Positions 32,646-41,499 of a stretch of DNA of 64,000 nucleotides are shown here, piece after piece (position 1 is the first letter of the stretch; every line of letters begins with the position of its first letter). Source of the stretch: Allohahella marinimesophila (GTDB taxonomy: Bacteria > Pseudomonadota > Gammaproteobacteria > Pseudomonadales > Oleiphilaceae). The stretch is taken from assembly GCF_039538005.1 (NCBI RefSeq), contig NZ_BAABBO010000019.1:1-64000 (forward strand), given 5' to 3'. The notes under the pieces were generated by a model. That model was given only the letters and a program-made list of their open reading frames with translations, was not told the DNA's origin and searched no databases. Made by a program: the position numbers and the translations under genes.

Positions 32646-34934
32646 ATGCCAAAGACAACAGACGCTTACGCCGGAGCTGCCGCTCATACTGATGTAGATA
32701 CGCTCATCGATGAGCTGATTGCCACAGTCGGCAAGCGAATCGTCATCGGCCTGCCGCTCGGCATAGGCAAAGCCACCACCGTTATCAACGCACTCTACCA
32801 ACGGGCACTTGTCGACAAGACGATCTCGCTGAAGATCATTACTGCGCTCTCGTTATCTGCGCCAAAGCCTAAATCAGAGCTCGAAGCTCGTTTTCTCAAA
32901 GCCTTCCTGAAGCGTCAATATGACGATGTCGTACCGCTCGACTACGATGCGGCCGTGAGGTCGGGGAAGCTGCCGCCCAATATCGAAGTGACTGAATTCT
33001 TTCTGCAGGCTGCCGGGTATCTGGGAAATGCTTACGCCCAGCAACATTACATTTCCAGCAACTACACCCACGTCGTTCGTGATCTTCTCTTGCAGGGTAT
33101 CAATGTCATCGCCCAATACGTGGCACGAGACCCTGATCATGACGACGACACCAGGCCACCGCAGTTTTCGCTCAGCTGCAATCCTGACCTGACGCTCGAT
33201 CTCAACGTAGAGCTAGCCAGGCTCAAGGCCGAAGGCACACCAATCTGTCGTATCGCTGAGATCAATGATCATTTGCCCTTCATGCCTCATGATGCTGTTG
33301 TCGAGGCCGATGATTTCGAGCTGATCCTTGATCCACCAGCGCCCCATTCCGCGTTATTCGCTGCGCCTTCGATGGCTGTCAGTCCCGCAGAGCACATGAT
33401 CGGTTTCTACGCCAGCAGTCTGTTGCGCGACGCGGGGACCCTGCAGATTGGCATCGGTTCGTTGGGCACTGCTCTGGTGCACAGTACCATTCTTCGGCAG
33501 CATCAGAACGAGCGCTATGCCCAGTTTGCCGACCTGATCAAGCTGCACGAGCGCTTTCCGTCAGCCGCAAGCGTCGGGGGGCTCGAGCCGTTTTCTACCG
33601 GCCTTTATGGCTCCAGCGAAATGCTGACAGATGGCTTCATCCAGTTGATGCAGACAGATATTCTCAAGCGCCCGGTCTACCTGGATCTTCACTTGCAGCA
33701 GGCGCTTCACGACCTCGCCAGTCAGGGAGTTGAGGAGCCATATCTTCACAGAAAGGCCTCTCTGCTGTTGATTGATTCTCTAGTGGCGCAAGGCGCCATC
33801 GAAAAGGTGCTGACTGCCGGTGACGTCGATTATCTCAAGTCGATCGGCGTGCTCGACCAGGCGGTGGCGCTTCGCGATGGAAAACTCTGCTTCGAGGCTT
33901 ATGAATGTGCTGCGGACACCACAGACCCTGATTCGAGAGCGGTGCTCGAGGATGCCCTGTTCGCTGCAGAGCTGAAAGGCGGCATCGTGGCCCATGGTGG
34001 CTTCTTTCTTGGGCCTGATGAATTCTATGAGGCACTGAGGTCCATGAGTACGGCGGAGCGTTCTGGCATTTGCATGACCAGTGTGCGCTTTATCAACTCC
34101 TTGTACGACCACCGATTTGGCTCGCAGCAGCTCAAGGCTGCCCAGCGCAGTAATGCCCGCTTCATGAATTCCGCCATGATGGTCACCGTCGGCGGCGGTG
34201 CAATCTCGGATGGCCTCGACGATGGACGGGTCGTCAGCGGCGTAGGGGGACAGTACAATTTTGTCGAAATGGCACACCAGCTACCCGGCGCGCGCTCAGT
34301 GCTCATGTTGAAAGCCACCCGTGAGTCCAATGGCGAGACGCGATCCAACATTGTGTTCAACTATGCGCATCAGACCATACCGCGTCACCTGCGCGATATC
34401 TTCATCACTGAATACGGTATTGCTGATACTCGGGGCAAGCAGGATGCCGAGGTGTATGCCGCCATCATCAGAATAGCGGATAGCCGCTTTCAGCCAGAGC
34501 TGATTGAGCAGGCCAGGCGCGTAGGCAAGTTACCGCGGAACTTTGAGCTGGAAGCAGCTTACCGAAACAACTATCCCGCCACCTATAAGCACGCCATGCA
34601 ACAGCTGGACACGTCGTTTACCGCTGAAACCTCGGCATTTCCGCCCTTTCCTTTTGACTGCGCCTTCACCAGTACCGAACTCAGGGTAGGCAAGGCCTTG
34701 AAGTGGCTGAAAGCGGCTACAGCCTCTCGGAGAGGCATGATGGAGACCAGCGTAAAGGCGTGGTTACTGAAGACGGAGCCCTCTGAAATCGACGCAGACG
34801 CTTTGGCACTCATGGCCTACCAGGGTAATTGGAACCAGGCCGAGGGCTGGAAGGCCAGCCTGAAGGCAGAAACAGAATATCGCCTGTTCCTGCTGGCAAT
34901 GCGTCAAACCGATGATCTCAATGAGTCAGCTTGA
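32646..34934 (+). CDS. Long acetyl-CoA hydrolase/transferase family protein
   Basis: A 762-residue protein of the acetyl-CoA hydrolase/CoA-transferase group. The N-terminal half has a CoA-transferase-like domain beginning GKRIVIGLPLGIGKATTVIN. The conserved middle shows GTLQIGIGSLGTALVHS and LYGSSEMLTDGF, the latter holding the Glu normally used to form the glutamyl-CoA intermediate. The C-terminal catalytic half has VTVGGGAISDGLDDGRVVSGVGGQYNFVEMA. It is clearly longer than Cat1/Ach1-type enzymes (about 500-550 residues); extra helical segments lie at the C-terminus from about residue 640. GGAAATGTA precedes the ATG. Substrate (acetyl, propionyl, succinyl or other) is not predictable; proximity to a PhaC-like protein hints at acyl-CoA recycling. 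Confidence 0.82.
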   Translation: MPKTTDAYAGAAAHTDVDTLIDELIATVGKRIVIGLPLGIGKATTVINALYQRALVDKTISLKIITALSLSAPKPKSELEARFLKAFLKRQYDDVVPLDYDAAVRSGKLPPNIEVTEFFLQAAGYLGNAYAQQHYISSNYTHVVRDLLLQGINVIAQYVARDPDHDDDTRPPQFSLSCNPDLTLDLNVELARLKAEGTPICRIAEINDHLPFMPHDAVVEADDFELILDPPAPHSALFAAPSMAVSPAEHMIGFYASSLLRDAGTLQIGIGSLGTALVHSTILRQHQNERYAQFADLIKLHERFPSAASVGGLEPFSTGLYGSSEMLTDGFIQLMQTDILKRPVYLDLHLQQALHDLASQGVEEPYLHRKASLLLIDSLVAQGAIEKVLTAGDVDYLKSIGVLDQAVALRDGKLCFEAYECAADTTDPDSRAVLEDALFAAELKGGIVAHGGFFLGPDEFYEALRSMSTAERSGICMTSVRFINSLYDHRFGSQQLKAAQRSNARFMNSAMMVTVGGGAISDGLDDGRVVSGVGGQYNFVEMAHQLPGARSVLMLKATRESNGETRSNIVFNYAHQTIPRHLRDIFITEYGIADTRGKQDAEVYAAIIRIADSRFQPELIEQARRVGKLPRNFELEAAYRNNYPATYKHAMQQLDTSFTAETSAFPPFPFDCAFTSTELRVGKALKWLKAATASRRGMMETSVKAWLLKTEPSEIDADALALMAYQGNWNQAEGWKASLKAETEYRLFLLAMRQTDDLNESA

Positions 34935-34950
34935 ATACTGACCATCTGTC

Positions 34951-35790
34951 TTACTGAAAGCGTCCGCGCTTGCCCTTGATGATCTCGGGTGGTGGACCGG
35001 GGGGCTTTTCGAGCCCTGCGATCAATTGGGCGTGGCCGGCATTGACGGCCGCCGAAGCCAGGCGTGTGATCTCGGCGGTGGATGAATCGGGGTAAGTGGG
35101 GATGGCCGAATGCGCCATCAGGTGCACTCTACCGCCTGGCCTCCGCAGATACCTAATGAGGTGAGACAGCATGTCATCATCACCCACGAAAGCCGCATCG
35201 TAGTTCAGCGTACCGTCACATTCGTACAGGATGGTCATGGGTTGGACGGGTACGCCAGCCTGGATGGCAGCAATGAACAATTTGCTGTGAAAGCGTCTGA
35301 CCGTCAATCCCTGGGTGGTCGTGCCTTCCGGAAACATGAGTATGCTGTTGCCTTCCTGCATGAAGTTGCGCAAATCATCAATGACACTGCCTGCATTGTT
35401 GCCACCGCGTTTGATGAACAGGGTGCCTGCGACTTCGGCAAGCCATCCGATCAAGGGCCAGCTCCGGACCTCAATCTTCGATAGAAAATGCACCCTTGTG
35501 CTGGCTGCAAACACCGCAATATCTATCCACGACACATGATTGCTCACCATCATGCAGGTGGCTGTAGTCGGCTCGCCGTAGCGGTGAATGCGCAGGCCCA
35601 TGACCTTGCAAAAGCCCACGGCCCAGAGATGAGTGACGCCAGACGGCGAATAGCTGCCGCGCGAAAGGGCTCGCCTGACGATGAAATAGAGGGCAAAAAT
35701 AGCCCCACTGAGAAAGTACAACACGACTGCACTCACGCGCAGCGACAGCCTGACTTTCTGGATCAGGCTCAATTGGGTCTGGGACTGCAA
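34951..35790 (-). CDS. Lysophospholipid/ornithine-lipid O-acyltransferase (PlsC/OlsA-like)
   Basis: A 279-residue membrane-bound acyltransferase. The HX4D motif is NHVSWID (about residues 88-94), the second block LFIKRGG follows, and FPEGTTTQG (about 153) is motif III of the PlsC family. One hydrophobic segment near residues 18-37 anchors the N-terminus. The start is TTG at 35790, 13 bp after the OlsB-like stop. In the two-step ornithine-lipid pathway, OlsB makes lyso-ornithine lipid and OlsA adds the second acyl chain. Position directly after an OlsB-like gene makes OlsA the best guess; phosphatidic acid synthesis (PlsC) is the alternative. Confidence 0.82.
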   Translation of the reverse strand: MQSQTQLSLIQKVRLSLRVSAVVLYFLSGAIFALYFIVRRALSRGSYSPSGVTHLWAVGFCKVMGLRIHRYGEPTTATCMMVSNHVSWIDIAVFAASTRVHFLSKIEVRSWPLIGWLAEVAGTLFIKRGGNNAGSVIDDLRNFMQEGNSILMFPEGTTTQGLTVRRFHSKLFIAAIQAGVPVQPMTILYECDGTLNYDAAFVGDDDMLSHLIRYLRRPGGRVHLMAHSAIPTYPDSSTAEITRLASAAVNAGHAQLIAGLEKPPGPPPEIIKGKRGRFQ

Positions 35791-35803
35791 ATCAGACAGT
35801 GTC

Positions 35804-36601
35804 CTATTCTTTCAAGAAGTGGCGCGCATACCTCGCCTCCAGAGCGCTGACCTCAAGCAAGATGAAGAGATCAGCGCAGCGGAAGTGTGGGTCCCAGCAG
35901 GGATCCCCGCCAATGCGGGCCCCGAGCCTCAAATATGCCCGAATCAAAGGTGGAATCATAACCTTTTGCTTGCGGCTGGTCATGCTTTTCAGCGTTTCGG
36001 CAGGCTGGGGCAATGGCTGTCTTGGCTGAACCTGAAGAGCGGGCGCTATCAGATGGCTGGTGTGAATCTGGCGGGTAATATTCCAGGCATCATCGAAGCC
36101 GTCAGCCACACTGATCGACCCACAGCCCAGCAGGTAGTCGTAGTTGTTATCGAGCACGTATCTGGCAATGCCCGACCAGAGCAGCGCGAGAGTCGCGCCA
36201 TTGCGGTACGCAGGCGCCACACAGGTCCTGCCAACCTCCAGCTTACGGCCAGGCAATGCCGTGATGGCGGCCAGATCGAACTCGCTTTCTGAGTAAAAAC
36301 CGCCGCAGCCGACAGCCTGTGCATCGTCGAGCAGGCGGGTCGTAGCGACGACTTGTCCGCTGATGTTGTCGAATACCAGCAGGTGGTCACAATGCTCGTC
36401 GTAGTGGTCGACATCGAGGTTTGGCTCTGTGGTTTGCAAGTCAGCGCCGTACTCCTCGGTGAATATCTGAAAACGCAGGCGCTGGGCGGCACGGATCTCT
36501 TCGGCCGTTCTGGCCACTTTCACGAACAGCTCGGCACGTCGGGGCGCTGGCGATGTCTTGATGGCAACGGCAGCGTTGTCTATTGAGAGCATTGCTTCCA
36601 T
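35804..36601 (-). CDS. Ornithine-acyl[ACP] N-acyltransferase, OlsB-like (GNAT fold)
   Basis: A 265-residue GNAT-fold acyltransferase of the OlsB type. The core reads RAAQRLRFQIFTEEYGA, then DHYDEHCDHLLVFD and LEVGRTCVAPAYRNGATLAL (acyl-thioester binding), and a C-terminal PPLIRAYLRLGARI block shared by OlsB proteins. It would transfer a 3-hydroxyacyl chain from ACP to the alpha-amino group of ornithine. The ATG at 36601 with GAGG five bases upstream is preferred over a GTG 24 bases earlier. With the following PlsC-like gene it can make a phosphate-free membrane lipid, often induced when phosphate is limiting; no Pho box was recognised in the 154-bp region shared with the divergent rstA-like gene. 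Confidence 0.83.
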   Translation of the reverse strand: MEAMLSIDNAAVAIKTSPAPRRAELFVKVARTAEEIRAAQRLRFQIFTEEYGADLQTTEPNLDVDHYDEHCDHLLVFDNISGQVVATTRLLDDAQAVGCGGFYSESEFDLAAITALPGRKLEVGRTCVAPAYRNGATLALLWSGIARYVLDNNYDYLLGCGSISVADGFDDAWNITRQIHTSHLIAPALQVQPRQPLPQPAETLKSMTSRKQKVMIPPLIRAYLRLGARIGGDPCWDPHFRCADLFILLEVSALEARYARHFLKE

Positions 36602-36679
36602 GGAAACCTCGGAGCGTGAGCGCACAACTTAAGATTCTTGGCGCAGGATTGACAAACCAGTCCAGCGTAAAGCCCATGT

Positions 36680-36701
36680 GTGACATCATGGTGACAGTAA
36701 C
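36680..36701 (+). promoter_or_regulatory. Direct repeats upstream of the rstA-like gene
   Basis: GTGAC occurs at 36680-36684 and 36691-36695 (11 bp apart, one helical turn), and GTAAC follows at 36697-36701. The spacing suits tandem binding of an OmpR-family regulator. A comparable pair, GTAAC at 39235-39239 and 39245-39249, lies at the other end of the operon. The matching protein has not been shown to bind here. Confidence 0.35.
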
Positions 36702-36755
36702 AAAAAGTTGCTTAACGCAGCTTCTTGGCTATCTTTTTGTACAAGAATCAAAAAA

Positions 36756-37538
36756 ATGGCTCAGAGTCATGTTCCAACTTACGAAGTGAGATCAGACATC
36801 GTGGATAACAGCGAAGCTTGGCGTATATTAATTGTCGAAGATGACGAACGGTTGGCTGAATTGACCAAAGAGTACCTTGAGTCGAACGGTCTGATCGTCA
36901 ACGTCGAAGAAAATGGCACCAGAGCAATCGAGCGCATACAGACCGAGCAGCCTGACCTCGTTGTACTGGATCTCATGCTACCTGGGGAAGACGGGCTCTC
37001 CATCTGTCGCAAGGTTCGACCCAACTATACGGGGCCGATTCTGATGCTGACCGCCAGAACCGACGATCTCGATCAGGTGCTCGGCCTCGAGATGGGCGCC
37101 GACGATTATATGTGCAAGCCGGTCAGGCCGCGCGTTCTGCTGGCACGGGTGAGGGCGCTGCTGCGACGCATCAATGAGTCCGGCACCAACGTGGCCGAAG
37201 CTGTCGATGCGAACAGGTCCGGTGACGAACCTTCGAGACTGCAGTTCAACAATCTTGTTATCGACCGTTCGATGCGCGAAGCCTGGCTCGACGAGTCGAG
37301 TATCGATTTGACCAGCGCTGAATTCGATCTGTTATGGTTGTTGGCAAGCAATGCTGGCCGGGTGCTCAGCCGTGAAGAAATTTTCACGGCCCTTCGAGGT
37401 ATCGAGTACGACGGGCAGGATCGTTCGATCGATGTCAGGGTGTCGAGAATTCGACCCAAGATAGGCGACGACCCTGTTCACCCGAGACGAATCAAGACCG
37501 TTCGTAGCAAGGGGTATCTCTTCGTCAGGGAGATCTGA
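36756..37538 (+). CDS. RstA-like OmpR-family response regulator
   Basis: A 260-residue response regulator. The receiver domain (about 23-135) has the acidic pair EDD (28-30), phospho-acceptor D72 in LVVLDLMLPG, and the conserved Lys in CKPV. The winged-helix DNA-binding domain (about 165-260) ends RIKTVRSKGYLFVREI, very close to RstA. The frame opens at 36708; the ATG at 36756 is used here although its ribosome-binding site is weak, and a GTG near 36801 is possible. Its stop overlaps the kinase start (TGATG), so the two are coupled. It is divergent from the ols genes. Confidence 0.9.
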   Translation: MAQSHVPTYEVRSDIVDNSEAWRILIVEDDERLAELTKEYLESNGLIVNVEENGTRAIERIQTEQPDLVVLDLMLPGEDGLSICRKVRPNYTGPILMLTARTDDLDQVLGLEMGADDYMCKPVRPRVLLARVRALLRRINESGTNVAEAVDANRSGDEPSRLQFNNLVIDRSMREAWLDESSIDLTSAEFDLLWLLASNAGRVLSREEIFTALRGIEYDGQDRSIDVRVSRIRPKIGDDPVHPRRIKTVRSKGYLFVREI

Positions 37539-39238
37539 TGCAGTCTGGATGTTCCTGGCACCCTGCCAGGTCTGCCCTCAGGCAGATGTTCAAGTCTTTA
37601 GGGCAGCGAAGCGCCAGCTGGAAACGCTGGGCGGGCATTGACGAATTACCGATAGCCGATAACGTCTTTCTCAGGGTTTTCTTCGGCGTGGCCGGGGCGC
37701 TGCTGATCTATGCCGTCTTTGCTGTGGCCATCTTCCATTTTCTCAACAGCACCCGATACAGCGACTATCGTGAGCAGCGAGTAACGCCGCTCATGACCTG
37801 GATTGCCGAAGATACACGACCCCGCCTCGAGTTACTGACCGCCATTACCGGTACCAATGAGATCCACGCACTCCGTCAGCTACAACAGTTGCCGCTGACA
37901 GGTATTCAGCGCGAACGTCTGCTGGCAGGCCAGACCGTTGTGCTCCCCTACCATGGCGGTACTCAGGCCTTTCGAATGCTTCCTACAGGGCAGGTGCTCT
38001 CCATTCTGTTTTCAGACCTGGAGCTTGAGACAGCGCTCTGGAGTACGAGACTGGTCTCAATTCTCAGCAGACAGAGTGACGAGGCCATGCAAACGGCTAC
38101 CGTAGACACCCTGGCCCGACGGCTGAACCTCCCCCTGGTTCTGCAGCCAGTCGAAAACATGGCACTGTGGCAGCTTGGCCTGAGACAGCGCTTCGTCCAG
38201 GAGGGCTGGACCGTCTTTCCCGTGGTGACTCATGCTGACGCGGGTGTTGAGCAGCGGGCACTCGCCGTAGCGCTCGACGACAAGCACTTCCTGCAACTCT
38301 CACCCTTGCCGGGCTTTAAAGTCTGGGCCTGGCCCGTGCTCGGCACGCTGGTTGCGCTTGCGCTGGTGTGTGTAGGCGTGACTTTGCACCTACTATTGCA
38401 GCAGATCGAGAGCCGTCTGCGGAAAATAGAAACGGCGGCAAACCGGATTTCCAGAGGTGATATGGACGCCAGGGTCGTGGATCCGCACGTTGATGCCGTG
38501 GGGCGCCTGGGCAGCGTCTTCAATAGTATGGCCGATCATATCCAGAGGCTGGTCGACGTGCAGCGGGAAATGATTCACGCCGTATCTCATGAGCTCAGAA
38601 CGCCGGTGGCTCGCATCCGCTTCGGTATTCAGATGATCGAAGACTTCGTCGACGACAAGGTGGTCACCAAGCAGCTCAAGGGCATCGACTCTGACATACA
38701 GGAGCTGAATGAGCTGATCGATGAGATCTTGACCTATGCGCGCTTGGAGCAGGGCGGTCCGATACTCGATTTCCAGACCACCAACGTCAAGGATATCGTG
38801 CAGCAGATAGTCAGTGAGCAAACGCGCATTCACCAGCGGATTGGCATTCAGGCCAATATACAGGTAGCCAACCCGAAAGCCGTAGTATCCGAGGTTGAAC
38901 CGAGATATATCCATCGTTCCATGCAGAATCTGGTAGGCAACGCAGCGAGATACGCAAAATCCCAGGTGCAGATCAACGCAAATTTTGGTGACGAGACGAT
39001 TCGTATAGATGTCGAGGATGACGGACCAGGTGTCCCGGAAGAGGATTGGGAGCGAATATTTACACCATTCGCACGTCTGGACGATAGCCGAACCAGGAGC
39101 AGCGGTGGTTACGGGCTCGGACTCTCGATCGTCCGTCGCATTCTGTACTGGCATGGAGGTCAGGCTTTCGTCGGCAAGAGTGCACTCGGCGGCGCCAAGT
39201 TCAGTCTTGTCTGGCCACGAAAACAACTCAGCTCGTAA
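37538..39238 (+). CDS. RstB-like sensor histidine kinase
   Basis: A 566-residue membrane kinase. TM1 is at about 43-70 and TM2 at about 263-288, flanking a periplasmic sensor domain of about 190 residues. A HAMP region (about 290-340) leads to the HisKA motif MIHAVSHELRTP with H351 as phospho-acceptor. The ATPase domain shows an N box (NLVGNAARYA), DDGPGVPE and GGYGLGLSIV. The first 40 residues form an extra cytoplasmic N-terminus. The sensor domain has no motif I recognise, so the signal is unknown. RstB is larger here than the 433-residue E. coli protein, mainly through the periplasmic part. It is followed by a terminator at 39366. Confidence 0.9.
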   Translation: MQSGCSWHPARSALRQMFKSLGQRSASWKRWAGIDELPIADNVFLRVFFGVAGALLIYAVFAVAIFHFLNSTRYSDYREQRVTPLMTWIAEDTRPRLELLTAITGTNEIHALRQLQQLPLTGIQRERLLAGQTVVLPYHGGTQAFRMLPTGQVLSILFSDLELETALWSTRLVSILSRQSDEAMQTATVDTLARRLNLPLVLQPVENMALWQLGLRQRFVQEGWTVFPVVTHADAGVEQRALAVALDDKHFLQLSPLPGFKVWAWPVLGTLVALALVCVGVTLHLLLQQIESRLRKIETAANRISRGDMDARVVDPHVDAVGRLGSVFNSMADHIQRLVDVQREMIHAVSHELRTPVARIRFGIQMIEDFVDDKVVTKQLKGIDSDIQELNELIDEILTYARLEQGGPILDFQTTNVKDIVQQIVSEQTRIHQRIGIQANIQVANPKAVVSEVEPRYIHRSMQNLVGNAARYAKSQVQINANFGDETIRIDVEDDGPGVPEEDWERIFTPFARLDDSRTRSSGGYGLGLSIVRRILYWHGGQAFVGKSALGGAKFSLVWPRKQLSS

Positions 39239-39365
39239 CGAACAGTAACAAATACAGACAGTTCAGCAACATACCGCTTGAGGGGCTTGATCTACACTTT
39301 AGACAGTGTTAGGGATGACGCTTTGAGGTTGTAGTTCTATCGAACTTTCCTTGTTTCATGTATTC

Positions 39366-39390
39366 GGGGCCTATTTGGCCCTGTTTTTTT
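39366..39390 (+). terminator. Rho-independent terminator after the rstB-like gene
   Basis: GGGCC (39367-39371), loop TATTT and GGCCC (39377-39381) form a stem that is followed by T, G and then a run of seven T residues (39384-39390). It ends plus-strand transcription about 130 bp after the kinase stop and before the convergent ABC gene. Confidence 0.8.
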
Positions 39391-39426
39391 GTCCGCAGAA
39401 AAGTTGCCGTCCGCGCCTGAACCTTC

Positions 39427-40500
39427 TCATATGGGGTCATGTCGTTCGAATGCAATGAGATGATCCGCCTGTACGCGGATGGGCAGGGCATCCTTCAGCT
39501 CATAGTCATGATGGCTTGGGCAGAGTATCTCGATACGTTTGCCGGACCTGAGTTCCAGTCTGTACAGCGTCGAAGAACCCGCAAATACCTTGCCCACAAT
39601 GACCGCACTCATATCACTGTTTCTGTCTTCGACGACATCGTCTGGTCTGATCAGTACATCGACCGGATGACCCTCTGGCCAACGATACGCCCGATTGCCA
39701 ATCAATAGACCTAGCTCTGTTTCAATGGCTTCACCACTGCGCATGATGCCTTCGAGCAGGGTGCCCCTGCCGATGAAATTGGCCACGAAGCGATTGGCTG
39801 GTTCATGATAGAGGTTGAACGGTGAGTCCCACTGCTGGAGGTTACCGTCTTTCAGAATGCCCACCTGATCTGCCATTGCGAACGCTTCCTGCTGGTCATG
39901 CGTCACCATGAGGGCAGTGGCATTGCGCTGCTTGAGAATGTCTCTGATATCGAGACTCAAGCGGCCGCGCAGCTCAGCATCCAGGCTCGAAAATGGTTCG
40001 TCCAGCAGAAGAAGTGTAGGTTCAGGCGCTAGGGCGCGGGCGAGAGCGACTCGTTGTTGCTGCCCCCCGCTGAGTTCATGAGGGTACTGTTCGCCAAACC
40101 CGTGGAGGCCCACGAGTTCAAGCAACTGGGCCACCGTCTGCCGCCGCTTCTGCTTGCTCAGGCGATCGAGACCAAAGGCGATGTTCTGGTTGACAGAGAA
40201 GTGCGGAAAAAGCGCAAAGTCCTGAAACACCATGCCTATGGCGCGATGCTCCGGCGAGACGTTGACATCCTTCGAGGACAACAGTCTGCCGTCAATTTTC
40301 ACTTGACCAGAAGAGACCGAATTGAACCCTGCGAGGGTTTTCAGCAGAGTCGTCTTGCCGCAGCCACTCGGGCCCAGAAGGCAGGCGATTTCGCCTGGCT
40401 TGAGCACGAATGACACCTGGTGCAGGACATCCGTACCATCATAGCCGGCGGAAAGCTGTTCTATCTCCAGCGCATAACGCTGATCAGTCGACGCGACCAT
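39427..40500 (-). CDS. ABC transporter ATP-binding protein (FbpC/PotA-like)
   Basis: A 357-residue ABC ATPase. Walker A GPSGCGKTT (about 38-46), Q loop VFQDFALFPHFSV, signature LSGGQQQRVAL (about 145), Walker B LLLLDEPFSSLD and the His switch VTHDQQEAF are intact. A C-terminal TOBE-like domain (about 250-350) is typical of importers for iron(III) or polyamines. No permease or binding protein lies near, so partners must be elsewhere. The ATG is preceded by GGAG about 10 bases upstream, inside argF, and the genes overlap by 17 bp. From memory, pseudomonads have a similar ABC gene next to argF. Substrate unknown. Confidence 0.88.
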   Translation of the reverse strand: MVASTDQRYALEIEQLSAGYDGTDVLHQVSFVLKPGEIACLLGPSGCGKTTLLKTLAGFNSVSSGQVKIDGRLLSSKDVNVSPEHRAIGMVFQDFALFPHFSVNQNIAFGLDRLSKQKRRQTVAQLLELVGLHGFGEQYPHELSGGQQQRVALARALAPEPTLLLLDEPFSSLDAELRGRLSLDIRDILKQRNATALMVTHDQQEAFAMADQVGILKDGNLQQWDSPFNLYHEPANRFVANFIGRGTLLEGIMRSGEAIETELGLLIGNRAYRWPEGHPVDVLIRPDDVVEDRNSDMSAVIVGKVFAGSSTLYRLELRSGKRIEILCPSHHDYELKDALPIRVQADHLIAFERHDPI

Positions 40501-41398
40501 TGAGCAGGAACTCCATCAACGCCTTCTGTGCGTGAAGCCTGTTTTCGGCTTCATCCCAGACGACCGAACAGGGGTGATCCAGCATGGTCTCGGAAATTTC
40601 CTCGCCCCTGTGGGCTGGCAGGCAGTGCATGAACAGGGCGTCGGGGGCGGCATGCTGCATGAGCGCGGGCGACACCTGATAGGGCTTGAACGCAGCGGCA
40701 CGTATCTTCGCCTCCTCTTCCTGGCCCATGGAGGCCCACACATCGGTTGCGACGAGATCGGCGCCAGTAACGGCCTCTTCAAGACTTTCAGTAATAAAGA
40801 TCCGGTCTGCGTGCTGCTCGCACAAGGACTTGAGCGGCTCATAGCCCTTGGGGCAAGCGACGCGCAGCTTGAAATCGTAGCTGCTGGCGGCATTGATGTA
40901 GCTATTGCACATATTGTTGCCGTCGCCAATCCAGGCCACTGTCTTGCCCCGAATACTGCCTCGATGCTCGTAATAGGTCTGCATGTCGGCCAGCAATTGA
41001 CACGGATGGTAGTCATCGGTCAGGGCGTTGATGACGGGAACATCAGAAAATTGCGCGAAGCGTTCAAGTGTTTCGTGGCTGAAGGTTCTGATCATGATGA
41101 TATCGACCATGCGCGACAGCACTCGTGCGCTATCCTCCACGGGCTCACCTCTGCCGAGCTGCGTATCCCGTGAAGAGAGAAACAGGGCCTGGCCGCCGAG
41201 CTGCGCCATGCCTGATTCGAAAGAGACCCTCGTTCTGGTCGAGGATTTCTCGAAGATCATGGCGAGTACTTTGGCCCGCAACGGCTCGTAAATTTCGCCG
41301 CTGGCCTGCTTGGCTTTCAGTGCGATACCGCGCTGAATAATGTAGTCCAGCTCCGCAGGCTCAAAGTCCTGCAGAGTCAGAAAGTGTCTAGTAGTCAA
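40484..41398 (-). CDS. argF: Ornithine carbamoyltransferase (anabolic)
   Basis: A 304-residue enzyme that converts ornithine and carbamoyl phosphate to citrulline. All signature motifs are present: SSTRTRVSFE (carbamoyl-phosphate site, about 53-62), HPCQLLADMQT, the ornithine-binding DVWASMGQE (SMG loop) and HCLPAHRGEE. The start is TTG at 41398 with AGGC upstream. It is preceded on the same strand by the ArgD-like gene (gap 101 bp) and overlaps the ABC ATPase gene by 17 bp. Ornithine is also the substrate of the OlsB-like enzyme 4 kb away, a loose metabolic link. Confidence 0.97.
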   Translation of the reverse strand: MTTRHFLTLQDFEPAELDYIIQRGIALKAKQASGEIYEPLRAKVLAMIFEKSSTRTRVSFESGMAQLGGQALFLSSRDTQLGRGEPVEDSARVLSRMVDIIMIRTFSHETLERFAQFSDVPVINALTDDYHPCQLLADMQTYYEHRGSIRGKTVAWIGDGNNMCNSYINAASSYDFKLRVACPKGYEPLKSLCEQHADRIFITESLEEAVTGADLVATDVWASMGQEEEAKIRAAAFKPYQVSPALMQHAAPDALFMHCLPAHRGEEISETMLDHPCSVVWDEAENRLHAQKALMEFLLNGRVD

Positions 41399-41499
41399 AG
41401 GTTCTGCCTAATCTGGCTGCACTGATGATGCCGAACTCAGTGCAGGTTACATGTCTTACGGAGTCGCCTATGGCATCGTTTCAGATGTTAACCCGGCGC

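Noticed and set aside
36642..36680. TTGACA near 36650 as the -35 box of the rstA-like gene
   Set aside because: No acceptable -10 box stands 16-18 bp downstream (the sequence there is GCCCAT-like).
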